This document shows positions 1 through 6,066 of a stretch of 12,666 nt of DNA, one piece after another. Location of the stretch: the NCBI GenBank assembly GCA_902465465.1, contig CABQNF010000012.1:1-12666 (forward strand). The letters are read 5' to 3'. Each line of letters opens with the position of its first letter. Within the stretch, counting starts at the first letter, position 1. A program made the translations under genes and the position numbers. The notes under the pieces were generated by a model. The model saw only the letters and a program-made list of their open reading frames with translations. It was not told the origin of the DNA and made no database searches. Source of the stretch: an uncultured Collinsella sp. (GTDB lineage Bacteria; Actinomycetota; Coriobacteriia; Coriobacteriales; Coriobacteriaceae).

Positions 1-1
1 C

Positions 2-1231
2 ATTGACCTTTCGGGCGTTGGAAGGGACATCGACTTCAGCGACATCATGACAAAAGCACCGGCCCCAGATTTCTCGGGCATCTTTGACGGTCTGGAGCTC
101 ACACCCGAGCAAATGCAGCAGGTGGGAATGCTTGCCAACCAACTTTTTGAGGGCTTTTTGCAGTCTGATCAGTTTGGGGCGCTGTCACCCGAAGATCTTA
201 AAGACGCGTCAAAGCTCGCTGCCGCATTCTCGACGTATCTTGAGAATGATGCCGCAGCCCAGCAATGCCTGGCTCAGCTCAAGGCCCTCGGCGGCGACGC
301 CCTAGCAGAGCGTCTCCAGCAGGCGATGACCGACTATGTGCAAAAGCAGCTGGCTCCGTATCTGCAGCAGGCTATGGATCAGGTGACGAAGACGATCAGC
401 GATCAGATTGCGGCGACGGTGTCAGCTCAGCTCAAGGCAGGCGCGGCAGGGCTCATGGACCAGATGGCGACGCAGATGTCTTCGAGTTTTGCCAACCTAG
501 CGAGCGCTATGCGTGTGGATGCGAGCGCCTTTGCCCGCGCCATCCACTTCAACATGGATGCCGAGGACCTGAGTTCGCTCATGATGAGCTATGCCAAGGC
601 TTCGAAGCTCACCTATGATAACAATCTGGCCACACTGGGCTATGCGGACGAGGCAGACCCCATCTCGGTCAAGATTTTCCCGCGCGACTTTGAGGCCAAG
701 GAGCGCGTGCTCGATCACATCGACGCGTACAACAAGCAGGTCAAAGCCTCTGGCCACGATGAACAGGCAATCTCATACACCGACTACATGGGCATCATCA
801 TGGGCTCGGTGACCGACATCGTGAACACCATCAGCTTGGTGCTCATCGCATTCGTGAGTATCAGCCTGGTGGTGAGCTCCATCATGATCGGCATCATCAC
901 CTACATCAGCGTACTGGAGCGCAAGAAGGAGATCGGCATCCTGCGCGCGATCGGCGCGTCGAAGCGCAACGTGGCCAACGTATTCAATGCCGAGACCTTT
1001 ATCGAAGGCCTCATCGCCGGCGTCTTTGCCATTGTCGTCGTGGTGGCCGTGAGCTTCCCGGTCAATGCTTGGGCGCTTGCGGCCAAACAGGTACCCAATC
1101 TGATGAGCCTGCCCGTGCGGGATGCGCTAGTGCTCATCGCGATTTCGGTGCTGTTGACGGTCGTTGCCGGCCTGCTGCCTGCCCGTAGCGCATCCAAGAA
1201 GGACCCCGTCGAAGCCCTGCGCTCCGAATAA
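2..1231 (+). CDS. ABC transporter permease, FtsX/MacB type (5'-truncated by window edge)
   Basis: The reading frame is open from base 2 with no stop upstream, so the gene starts outside the window; an ATG at 47 is internal. About 409 C-terminal residues are visible. The first part (bases 50-800) is soluble, rich in Gln and Ala and predicted helical, as in the long extracytoplasmic domain between transmembrane segments 1 and 2 of these permeases. Three hydrophobic segments follow at about 818-910, 1001-1075 and 1121-1183. Between the first two lies the FtsX-family cytoplasmic signature ERKKEIGILRAIGASKRNV, and the end reads PARSASKKDPVEALRSE, also typical. The family works with an ATPase to move lipids, peptides or drugs, or to transmit force across the membrane. 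Whether the ATPase is fused at the missing N-terminus cannot be seen. No cargo can be assigned. The stop codon overlaps the hairpin at 1230-1262. Confidence 0.88.
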   Translation: MDLSGVGRDIDFSDIMTKAPAPDFSGIFDGLELTPEQMQQVGMLANQLFEGFLQSDQFGALSPEDLKDASKLAAAFSTYLENDAAAQQCLAQLKALGGDALAERLQQAMTDYVQKQLAPYLQQAMDQVTKTISDQIAATVSAQLKAGAAGLMDQMATQMSSSFANLASAMRVDASAFARAIHFNMDAEDLSSLMMSYAKASKLTYDNNLATLGYADEADPISVKIFPRDFEAKERVLDHIDAYNKQVKASGHDEQAISYTDYMGIIMGSVTDIVNTISLVLIAFVSISLVVSSIMIGIITYISVLERKKEIGILRAIGASKRNVANVFNAETFIEGLIAGVFAIVVVVAVSFPVNAWALAAKQVPNLMSLPVRDALVLIAISVLLTVVAGLLPARSASKKDPVEALRSE

Positions 1232-1262
1232 TGTGACAAAGGGACGGCCCCTTTGTCACATT
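1230..1262. repeat. GTGACAAAGGG hairpin, copy 1
   Basis: A perfect 14-bp stem: AATGTGACAAAGGG (1230-1243) pairs with CCCTTTGTCACATT (1249-1262) around a 5-base loop. It overlaps the stop codon of the ABC permease gene and could help end its transcript, although no T-run follows. The same arms recur exactly at 7416-7448 and in decayed form at 7731-7762, so this is a dispersed repeat rather than a simple gene-specific terminator. A second small stem, AGACCC (1264-1269) with GGGTCT (1281-1286), follows. Confidence 0.85.
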
Positions 1263-1331
1263 GAGACCCTTGCGAAAACGGGGTCTAATTACCGTTCGGC
1301 AGGTTAAGAACTCCCTCTCCCCGCTTAATGC

Positions 1332-1360
1332 TTGACGAAGAGTCCTCTGGTTTATATACC
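1332..1360 (+). promoter_or_regulatory. Candidate promoter of the first OFA-like transporter gene
   Basis: A good -35 box TTGACG lies at 1332-1337. Possible -10 boxes are TATATA at 1353-1358 (15-base spacer) or TATACC at 1355-1360 (17-base spacer). The predicted start point falls inside the palindrome at 1355-1374, so a bound repressor would block initiation. Positioned about 45 bases before the gene's ATG. This is motif matching only. Confidence 0.5.
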
Positions 1361-1374
1361 TATCGGTAGGCATA
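1355..1374. promoter_or_regulatory. Predicted TetR operator upstream of the first transporter
   Basis: The imperfect palindrome TATACCTATCGGTAGGCATA matches the site TATACCGAACGGTAGGTATA at 3532-3551 at 17 of 20 positions, although the two lie about 2.2 kb apart. Both sit at promoters of genes flanking the TetR regulator at 2826-3404, which makes that protein the likely ligand. The site overlaps the probable -10 box and start point, implying repression. Confidence 0.62.
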
Positions 1375-1406
1375 TAGGATGTATTGCCGATAGAAATGGA
1401 GCAACC

Positions 1407-2687
1407 ATGACTCTCACCACACCAGCCAAAAAAGATTGTCTCCGTGAAAGCGGCGCATTTGCTTGGGTCGTCGTTATTGCGCTCGGCTTAATGTCCGCCG
1501 GAACGACTGGCACATATAGCATTATTGCCGGCTCATTCGTTGCTCCAGTATGTGAAGACCTGGGCTTTGAGTACACCTCTTTCTCTTTCTATTTCACTGC
1601 GATTCTTCTTGGCCTTGCACTTGGACTTCCACTTTTGAGTCGTTTCATTCCAAAAGTAATAGGCAAACCGTGGCATATTTGTGTTGAACTCGTCCTTATT
1701 GCCGCCGGCGCCGCAATGGCGTTCTACACCGAAGTCTGGATGTTCATCGTCTCCGCTGCGGTGATCGGCATCTGCTTTTCGTTCACAACGGGCGTCTGCA
1801 TGTCTGATGTTATTGACCAATGGTTCAGTAAATCGTCCGGTCTTGCCATCGGCCTTGCTTGGGGCGTTAATTCTCTCTGTACGCTGTTGTTGAGCCCTGT
1901 CATTACGCTGGTCATCGAGCAACAAGGCTGGCGTACGGGATACATCGTACTTGCGGCCGTTTCTGCAGCTATGATTTTACCTGCGAGTGCATTTATCATT
2001 CGCCTTAAACCCTCTGATCGCAACATGCTTCCGTACGGAGAGACCGCCTCTGAAACCCATGAGAGCCACAGCGTCGATGAGCGGGAAGATGCCCTTTCGG
2101 GCATGGCACTCCGTGATGCCACGAAAACGCCGTCTTTTATTCTCTGTGTCCTCCTGCTTTGCGTGGCGCAGCTCACCTGCTGCATGAACCAGTTGTTTCC
2201 AACCTATGCAAGCGAGGTCGGTTTCAATCCCATCGTAGGAAGCTTAATGGTCTCGGCAGCTTCGTTTTCCGACATCTTCCTAAATCCCTTCGTAGGCAAA
2301 ACATGTGACAAGCTCGGCGCTATTAAAGCAACGGTCGCGTGGACAGGTGTCAGCATTTTTTCATTCCTACTTCTCATCATTGGCGGAAGCAACGAGACCG
2401 TTTCCATCATTGCAGCTGGCGTAAACGATGCCATGTTCGCCATTGTTGGAACCGCAATGCCGATGCTTCTCCTCTCGCTCTTTGGATCACGCGATTTTGG
2501 AAGGATCTATTCAATCGTTTGCTCAGCGGGCTATGTCGTCGGTGCTTTTGGAATGCCGGTCATGATGAAGGTTTACGGCATGGCAGGGTCATTCCAGGGA
2601 GTATTTATCTTCTGCATTGCCTGCAACCTTATGATTGCTGCGTTTGCTATCGTTTCCGGCTTTCTCAGTAAGGCTGCTGAAAAGTAA
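1407..2687 (+). CDS. Major facilitator superfamily transporter, OFA-like (paralogue 1)
   Basis: A 426-residue membrane protein with about 12 hydrophobic segments and a hydrophilic central loop (residues about 205-230), as expected for a 12-helix MFS carrier of the oxalate/formate antiporter (OFA) type. The ATG at 1407 is chosen because GGAG (1398-1401) sits 5 bases upstream and because the protein then aligns with its paralogue at 6067-7332 from the first helix; an in-frame extension to 1332 would run through the promoter and operator. The two carriers share long identical stretches, for example GLMSAGTTG, GSFVAPVCE, SDVIDQWF, CCMNQLFPTYASEVGF and GAFGMPVMMKVY. It faces the TetR gene convergently and has its own operator, so it is probably induced with the deiminase operon. 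Its codon use is less biased and more AT-rich than that of the operon genes. Cargo is unknown; a guanidino or ureido compound, or the amine product, is inferred from context. Confidence 0.85.
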   Translation: MTLTTPAKKDCLRESGAFAWVVVIALGLMSAGTTGTYSIIAGSFVAPVCEDLGFEYTSFSFYFTAILLGLALGLPLLSRFIPKVIGKPWHICVELVLIAAGAAMAFYTEVWMFIVSAAVIGICFSFTTGVCMSDVIDQWFSKSSGLAIGLAWGVNSLCTLLLSPVITLVIEQQGWRTGYIVLAAVSAAMILPASAFIIRLKPSDRNMLPYGETASETHESHSVDEREDALSGMALRDATKTPSFILCVLLLCVAQLTCCMNQLFPTYASEVGFNPIVGSLMVSAASFSDIFLNPFVGKTCDKLGAIKATVAWTGVSIFSFLLLIIGGSNETVSIIAAGVNDAMFAIVGTAMPMLLLSLFGSRDFGRIYSIVCSAGYVVGAFGMPVMMKVYGMAGSFQGVFIFCIACNLMIAAFAIVSGFLSKAAEK

Positions 2688-2692
2688 TAAGC

Positions 2693-2708
2693 GCCGATTT
2701 GCATCGGC
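2693..2708. other. Small hairpin after the first transporter gene
   Basis: GCCGAT (2693-2698) pairs with ATCGGC (2703-2708) around a TTGC loop, 5 bases after the stop codon. It has no T-run and is probably secondary to the larger terminator that follows. Confidence 0.4.
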
Positions 2709-2722
2709 ATAGATTGCCATGC

Positions 2723-2770
2723 AACAGGGGTCGACTCCAAGCCAGACTGGAGTCGACCCCTGTTTTCGTT
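2723..2770. terminator. Strong hairpin terminator between convergent genes
   Basis: A perfect 17-bp stem, 2723-2739 pairing with 2748-2764, closes an 8-base loop, followed by TTTTCGTTTT. Each arm contains the self-complementary GTCGAC. It lies between the transporter gene ending at 2687 and the TetR gene ending at 2826 on the other strand, so it most likely ends the transporter transcript. The length and perfection of the stem also resemble the other repeat hairpins in this window. Confidence 0.75.
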
Positions 2771-2825
2771 TTAAAGGTTGCCCGCAGGCACCATGGGCGC
2801 CAACATGCGCTTCAGCTTGGCTGGT

Positions 2826-3404
2826 CTATTTGAACATAAGCTCGACTATTCCCGCCCAAACCGCTTTTTCATCAATATCCTCACCTTGAGCGACCGTATT
2901 GCTTGCTCCCTCCAGAACGGTATAAAGAATTTGTGCGTAGAGCATCACGTCGGCACTATCGGAAAACGCGCCAATCTCTACACCATGAAGAAGGATGTCT
3001 TTAAGCGCATCCATGGTTCGTTTGGTCGCCGTCGCTTGACGTTCCTGAACTGCAGGAATTCGATTTGCTTGGACGCTAACCTCGGCCAGCACGCGTCGGC
3101 GCTTTTCATCGCTTCGATAGCCACCTATAACTGAATTGCCGAGCTCGATAAGCGCGGCCTTGAACCCGTCCCTATCGACTATTAGCGAGTAGTCGCGCTG
3201 ATAGTCGATGGTCGGAAACATGCTGTCCAAGAGCGTAGTGAAAATCTCCTCTTTAGAGGGAAAGTAGTAGTACACCGATGGCTTGGATATACCGACAAAG
3301 TCGCAAATCTTTCCGATAGACGCTTTGTCATAACCGACTTCTGCCACAAGATCGTACATTGCGTCCAATATTTTTTTTCTTGTGCTCACGCTGCATTTCT
3401 CCAT
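2826..3404 (-). CDS. TetR/AcrR family transcriptional regulator
   Basis: A 192-residue protein of normal TetR length. Residues 8-55 form the DNA-binding domain: helices ending in ASIGKICDFVGISKPSVYYYFPSKEEIF, carrying the typical turn GISKPSVYYYFPSKEE. The remainder is helical and variable, as expected for the ligand-binding and dimerisation domain. The start at 3404 is the only suitable ATG and has GGAAG about 10 bases upstream. The gene is divergent from the deiminase operon and convergent with the first transporter, and matching palindromes lie at the promoters of both. This points to a local repressor whose inducer is probably the guanidino substrate or a product, but ligand identity cannot be read from sequence. 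The classical agmatine pathway of lactic acid bacteria uses a LuxR-type activator (AguR) instead. Confidence 0.9.
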   Translation of the reverse strand: MEKCSVSTRKKILDAMYDLVAEVGYDKASIGKICDFVGISKPSVYYYFPSKEEIFTTLLDSMFPTIDYQRDYSLIVDRDGFKAALIELGNSVIGGYRSDEKRRRVLAEVSVQANRIPAVQERQATATKRTMDALKDILLHGVEIGAFSDSADVMLYAQILYTVLEGASNTVAQGEDIDEKAVWAGIVELMFK

Positions 3405-3429
3405 CGTAAATCACTTCCGCACTACCAAC

Positions 3430-3457
3430 ATTATTAAGGATGGCAACGGAACATCAA
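3430..3457 (-). promoter_or_regulatory. Candidate promoter of the TetR gene
   Basis: On the minus strand, TTGATG (3457-3452) is followed after 16 bases by AATAAT (3435-3430), about 26 bases ahead of the TetR start codon. Both boxes are only partial consensus matches, so this is tentative. Confidence 0.33.
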
Positions 3458-3480
3458 TTCGTGTCCAAACATGACCACTA

Positions 3481-3500
3481 TATACGGTGAACGGTATGTA
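3481..3500. promoter_or_regulatory. Possible degenerate second TetR operator
   Basis: TATACGGTGAACGGTATGTA resembles the operator at 3532-3551 if a 2-base insertion is allowed (shared AACGGTA followed by GTAT after one differing base). It lies on the TetR-gene side of the divergent intergenic region, upstream of the candidate TetR promoter, and may serve autoregulation. Symmetry is poor. Confidence 0.35.
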
Positions 3501-3531
3501 TCAGTAGGCGAGCGGCAATTATTCAAAACTA

Positions 3532-3551
3532 TATACCGAACGGTAGGTATA
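3532..3551. promoter_or_regulatory. Predicted TetR operator at the deiminase operon promoter
   Basis: TATACCGAACGGTAGGTATA has matching 6-base outer half-sites (TATACC and GGTATA). It is immediately upstream of the likely -10 box of the deiminase operon, so a bound protein would cover the spacer and -35 region. Its twin is at 1355-1374. Confidence 0.65.
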
Positions 3552-3555
3552 GTAG

Positions 3556-3561
3556 TACAAT
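3556..3561 (+). promoter_or_regulatory. Candidate -10 box of the deiminase operon
   Basis: TACAAT, about 68 bases before the ATG at 3629. No convincing -35 box is seen at 16-18 bases upstream, where the operator lies, so the promoter may be weak or activator-dependent. The predicted leader can fold: CCCGC (3574-3578) with GCGGG (3602-3606), and inside it TGTC (3582-3585) with GACA (3593-3596). Confidence 0.4.
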
Positions 3562-3628
3562 AGCAGGTGAAACCCCGCTATTGTCGCGGCCGGACAGCAT
3601 CGCGGGAAACTCGACGGAAGGACCAACC

Positions 3629-4867
3629 ATGTACGAGAACTATCGTATGCCGGGCGAGTTCGAGAAGCGCTCCAACGTCTATGTGACATGGCTTCCCGAT
3701 TACATCCGTGCAGAGGGTTACGATAACCGCCAGCCCTGCGTTGACGTGATCAAGGCTCTGCTCGAGTATGGCGACGTTACGGTCAACCTCAATTGCGGCA
3801 CCCCCGGCTCCTATGAGGAGGCTTGCTCGCGCCTGAAGGAGGAGGGGGTTGATCTCGATCGCATCGAGATCACGCAGTTCGAAGACTCCAACTTCTATGT
3901 CCGCGACAACGGTCCCAGCATCATGGTCGACGACAAGGGCCATTCTTATATGGTCAACCCCGCTTGGACTTATTACGGCGTGTGGGACAAGAACTCCCCG
4001 GAGTGCCAGTCCGCACGTAAGGCAGCCGTTCACATGGCGGTTGCGCTCGGTTGCTTCGATATCGTCAATTCCGAAATGGTTTCGGAGGGCGGCGACCGCG
4101 AGTTTGACGGTCACGGCACTCTGATCGCCATCGAGGACACGGAATGCCGCAAGCGTAATCCCGAGTTCACGAAAGAGGAAGTAGAGGCCGAGTATAAGCG
4201 CATCTACAACCTCAACAAGGTTATCTGGCTTCCGCAGCCTATGCTCGAGGACGACGACTATCGACTGGGCATCCTCGACGAGAAGGAAGACGGAACTCCC
4301 GTCTTTGGCATGAGCTTTGCGGCTCACATTGATGAGATGTGTCGCTTTATCACTCCGAACAAGATTCTTCTTGCCGAGGTGTCCGATGAAGAGGCAGCCT
4401 CGAGCAAGGCTGGCGCAGAGTCTCGTCGCCGCATTGAGGCGGCCTACGAGATCCTGAGCAACGAAACGGACTGGGAGGGCAAGCCCTTCGAGATTGTTCG
4501 TATGCCCACCGCCGAGCCGATTGAAGTCGTTATCGCCCCTGGCGATGAGGATTACGAGCTCTATAAGGGCTTCATCGACGAAATGGGCGGCAAGTTTATG
4601 GATGGCACTCCCTGGCCCGAGGGCCCCGTCCACTTCTACGCAGCAGCGAGCTACTGCAACTTCCTCATCTGCAATGGCGTCGTTCTTGGTCAGCGTTATT
4701 ACCACGAGGGCATGAACGAAGTCGTGAAGGAGAAGGACGAGCAGGCCAAAGCCGTTCTTGAGAGCTGCTTCCCCGATCGCAAAGTCATCATGATTGACTC
4801 TCTCGCGCTTAACCTGTCCGGCGGCGGCGTGCACTGCTGGACTAAGGACGTGGCGGCCAGTCGTTAG
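3629..4867 (+). CDS. aguA: Agmatine deiminase family protein (guanidino deiminase)
   Basis: A 412-residue cytoplasmic enzyme of the guanidino-group-modifying superfamily (porphyromonas-type PAD/agmatine deiminase). Agmatine deiminase converts agmatine and water to N-carbamoylputrescine and ammonia. All expected catalytic residues are visible: Asp93 in RDNGP (92-96), Glu153 in EGGD (153-156), His233 and Asp235 in HIDE (233-236), and the nucleophile Cys403 in GGGVHC (398-403). The ATG at 3629 has GGAAGGA about 6 bases upstream; earlier in-frame starts would add an unconserved tail. The protein is longer than usual (family about 340-380): extra residues fall at about 300-335, before the SYCNFLICNGVVL core strand, and at about 357-372. 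The deimination role is well supported. That agmatine is the actual substrate is only an inference from family and from the carbamoyltransferase next door. It is the first gene of a three-gene operon and uses strongly biased codons. Confidence 0.85.
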   Translation: MYENYRMPGEFEKRSNVYVTWLPDYIRAEGYDNRQPCVDVIKALLEYGDVTVNLNCGTPGSYEEACSRLKEEGVDLDRIEITQFEDSNFYVRDNGPSIMVDDKGHSYMVNPAWTYYGVWDKNSPECQSARKAAVHMAVALGCFDIVNSEMVSEGGDREFDGHGTLIAIEDTECRKRNPEFTKEEVEAEYKRIYNLNKVIWLPQPMLEDDDYRLGILDEKEDGTPVFGMSFAAHIDEMCRFITPNKILLAEVSDEEAASSKAGAESRRRIEAAYEILSNETDWEGKPFEIVRMPTAEPIEVVIAPGDEDYELYKGFIDEMGGKFMDGTPWPEGPVHFYAAASYCNFLICNGVVLGQRYYHEGMNEVVKEKDEQAKAVLESCFPDRKVIMIDSLALNLSGGGVHCWTKDVAASR

Positions 4868-4875
4868 TGAGCCTC

Positions 4876-4889
4876 AGAGCCTGCGCTCT
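4876..4889 (+). other. Small hairpin after the deiminase gene
   Basis: AGAGC (4876-4880) pairs with GCTCT (4885-4889) around a CTGC loop, 9 bases after the stop codon. It has no T-run. It may protect the 3' end of the deiminase message. Confidence 0.35.
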
Positions 4890-4914
4890 TTGGCTTAGGC
4901 GCCACATGTACCGC

Positions 4915-4946
4915 TCCCCGAGGGATATCCGTGTTTTCCTCGGGGA
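4915..4946 (+). other. Intercistronic hairpin between deiminase and carbamoyltransferase genes
   Basis: TCCCCGAGG (4915-4923) pairs perfectly with CCTCGGGGA (4938-4946) around a 14-base loop. No T-run follows, so it reads more as a processing or stability element, or a partial attenuator, than a full terminator. The downstream stretch to the next ribosome binding site is AT-rich. Confidence 0.55.
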
Positions 4947-4990
4947 CACATTCAACAATAATTTTGATAATAATTCGAAAGGAAATAGGC

Positions 4991-6055
4991 ATGAACAACA
5001 GCCTCCGCGGTCGCGACTACATCAACATCCATGATCTCTCCTCCGAGGATTTCCGCTATCTCATCGATCTTGCCTGGAACCTTAAGGCTCAGAAGAAGTC
5101 TGGTGTCGACCAGCGCTACTTCCCCGGCAAAAACGTCCTCGCCAACTTTGAGTGGGGCTCGACCCGTACTCGTTGCGCATTCGAGACCTCCTGCAATGAT
5201 TTGGGCATGGGCTTCACTTATCTGACCAACTCCCACATGGGTGACTGCGAGACCGTCAAGGATGCCATGCGCGTCTTTAACGGCATGTACGATCTCATCG
5301 TCTACCGCGCACAGAAGGACGAGCAGTTCCTCTATGACGTCGCCGACCTGGTTGACATCCCGGTCATCAATGCCCTTACTCTCGGCGATCACCCGACTCA
5401 GATGCTCGCTGACGCTCTTACGATGGAAGAGCAATGGGGCGGTCTGCGTACGAGCCGCGGCAAGAAGATGGCTTTCGTTGGCAACTGCGCCGGCGCCCCG
5501 GTGTGGTATGGCCGTCTGTGCGCTATGCTCGACATGGACTTCCTCGCCATCGGCCCCGACGACCTCCGTCATCAGATGTGCAAGGAAATGATCGAAGAGG
5601 TGGAGGCCTGCTACGCCAAGTACGCTCCCAATAGGACCTTTACCATCACCTCTGACCTCGATGCCCTGGATGGCGTTGACGTTATCGTTACCGAGGAGTG
5701 GCGCTACATCAACCCCGAGTGCGGCGAAGAGGTTCTGGACCCCGACGACTACAACTCCTGGCTGGGCGATGCCGAGTCTCTGTACCCCTATCGCGTCACC
5801 AGCGAGCTGTGCAAGCGCACCAACAATCCCGACATCTTCTGCATGCATGAGCTTCCCTCTGTCCACAACGCGGATCACCGTGTTGGCAAGATGCTCCTCG
5901 ACCAGTGCAAGAATGACCTTCATCGCGAGATCATCACCGAGGGTTTCGAGATTGCCGACGAGTGCTTTGAGGCCAACGCTTCGGTCATCTTCCGTGAGGC
6001 AGAGAATCGTCAGCACACCATCAAGGCCGTTATGTGTGCCCTTCTGGGTCTCTAG
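4991..6055 (+). CDS. Ornithine/putrescine carbamoyltransferase family protein, atypical substrate motifs
   Basis: A 354-residue cytoplasmic transcarbamylase. The carbamoyl phosphate half is intact: STRTR at 57-61, DHPTQ at 133-137, and the C-terminal FREAENRQHTIKAVM from 334. In a deiminase operon the likely direction is catabolic: a ureido compound plus phosphate gives an amine and carbamoyl phosphate (putrescine carbamoyltransferase, if the substrate is N-carbamoylputrescine). The second-substrate half differs: ornithine enzymes carry HCLP and an SMG loop, whereas here there is HELP (286-289) and a TEEWRYINPE loop (about 234-243). Ornithine specificity is therefore unlikely, and the real acceptor is uncertain. 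The ATG at 4991 has AAGGA (4978-4982) at good distance; the upstream in-frame GTG at 4931 lies inside a hairpin. The stop overlaps the next gene's ribosome binding site. Alternatives are another carbamoyltransferase of the YgeW/unknown-specificity groups. Confidence 0.82.
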   Translation: MNNSLRGRDYINIHDLSSEDFRYLIDLAWNLKAQKKSGVDQRYFPGKNVLANFEWGSTRTRCAFETSCNDLGMGFTYLTNSHMGDCETVKDAMRVFNGMYDLIVYRAQKDEQFLYDVADLVDIPVINALTLGDHPTQMLADALTMEEQWGGLRTSRGKKMAFVGNCAGAPVWYGRLCAMLDMDFLAIGPDDLRHQMCKEMIEEVEACYAKYAPNRTFTITSDLDALDGVDVIVTEEWRYINPECGEEVLDPDDYNSWLGDAESLYPYRVTSELCKRTNNPDIFCMHELPSVHNADHRVGKMLLDQCKNDLHREIITEGFEIADECFEANASVIFREAENRQHTIKAVMCALLGL

Positions 6056-6066
6056 GAGCTGCATCA

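Noticed and set aside
1332..1406. N-terminal extension of the first transporter
   Set aside because: It would translate through the promoter and operator, and the paralogue lacks it; the ATG at 1407 has a good ribosome binding site.
3578..4834. Long open frame of 418 codons on the minus strand opposite the deiminase gene
   Set aside because: It mirrors the real gene, has no recognisable domain, and arises because strongly biased codons avoid reverse-strand stops.
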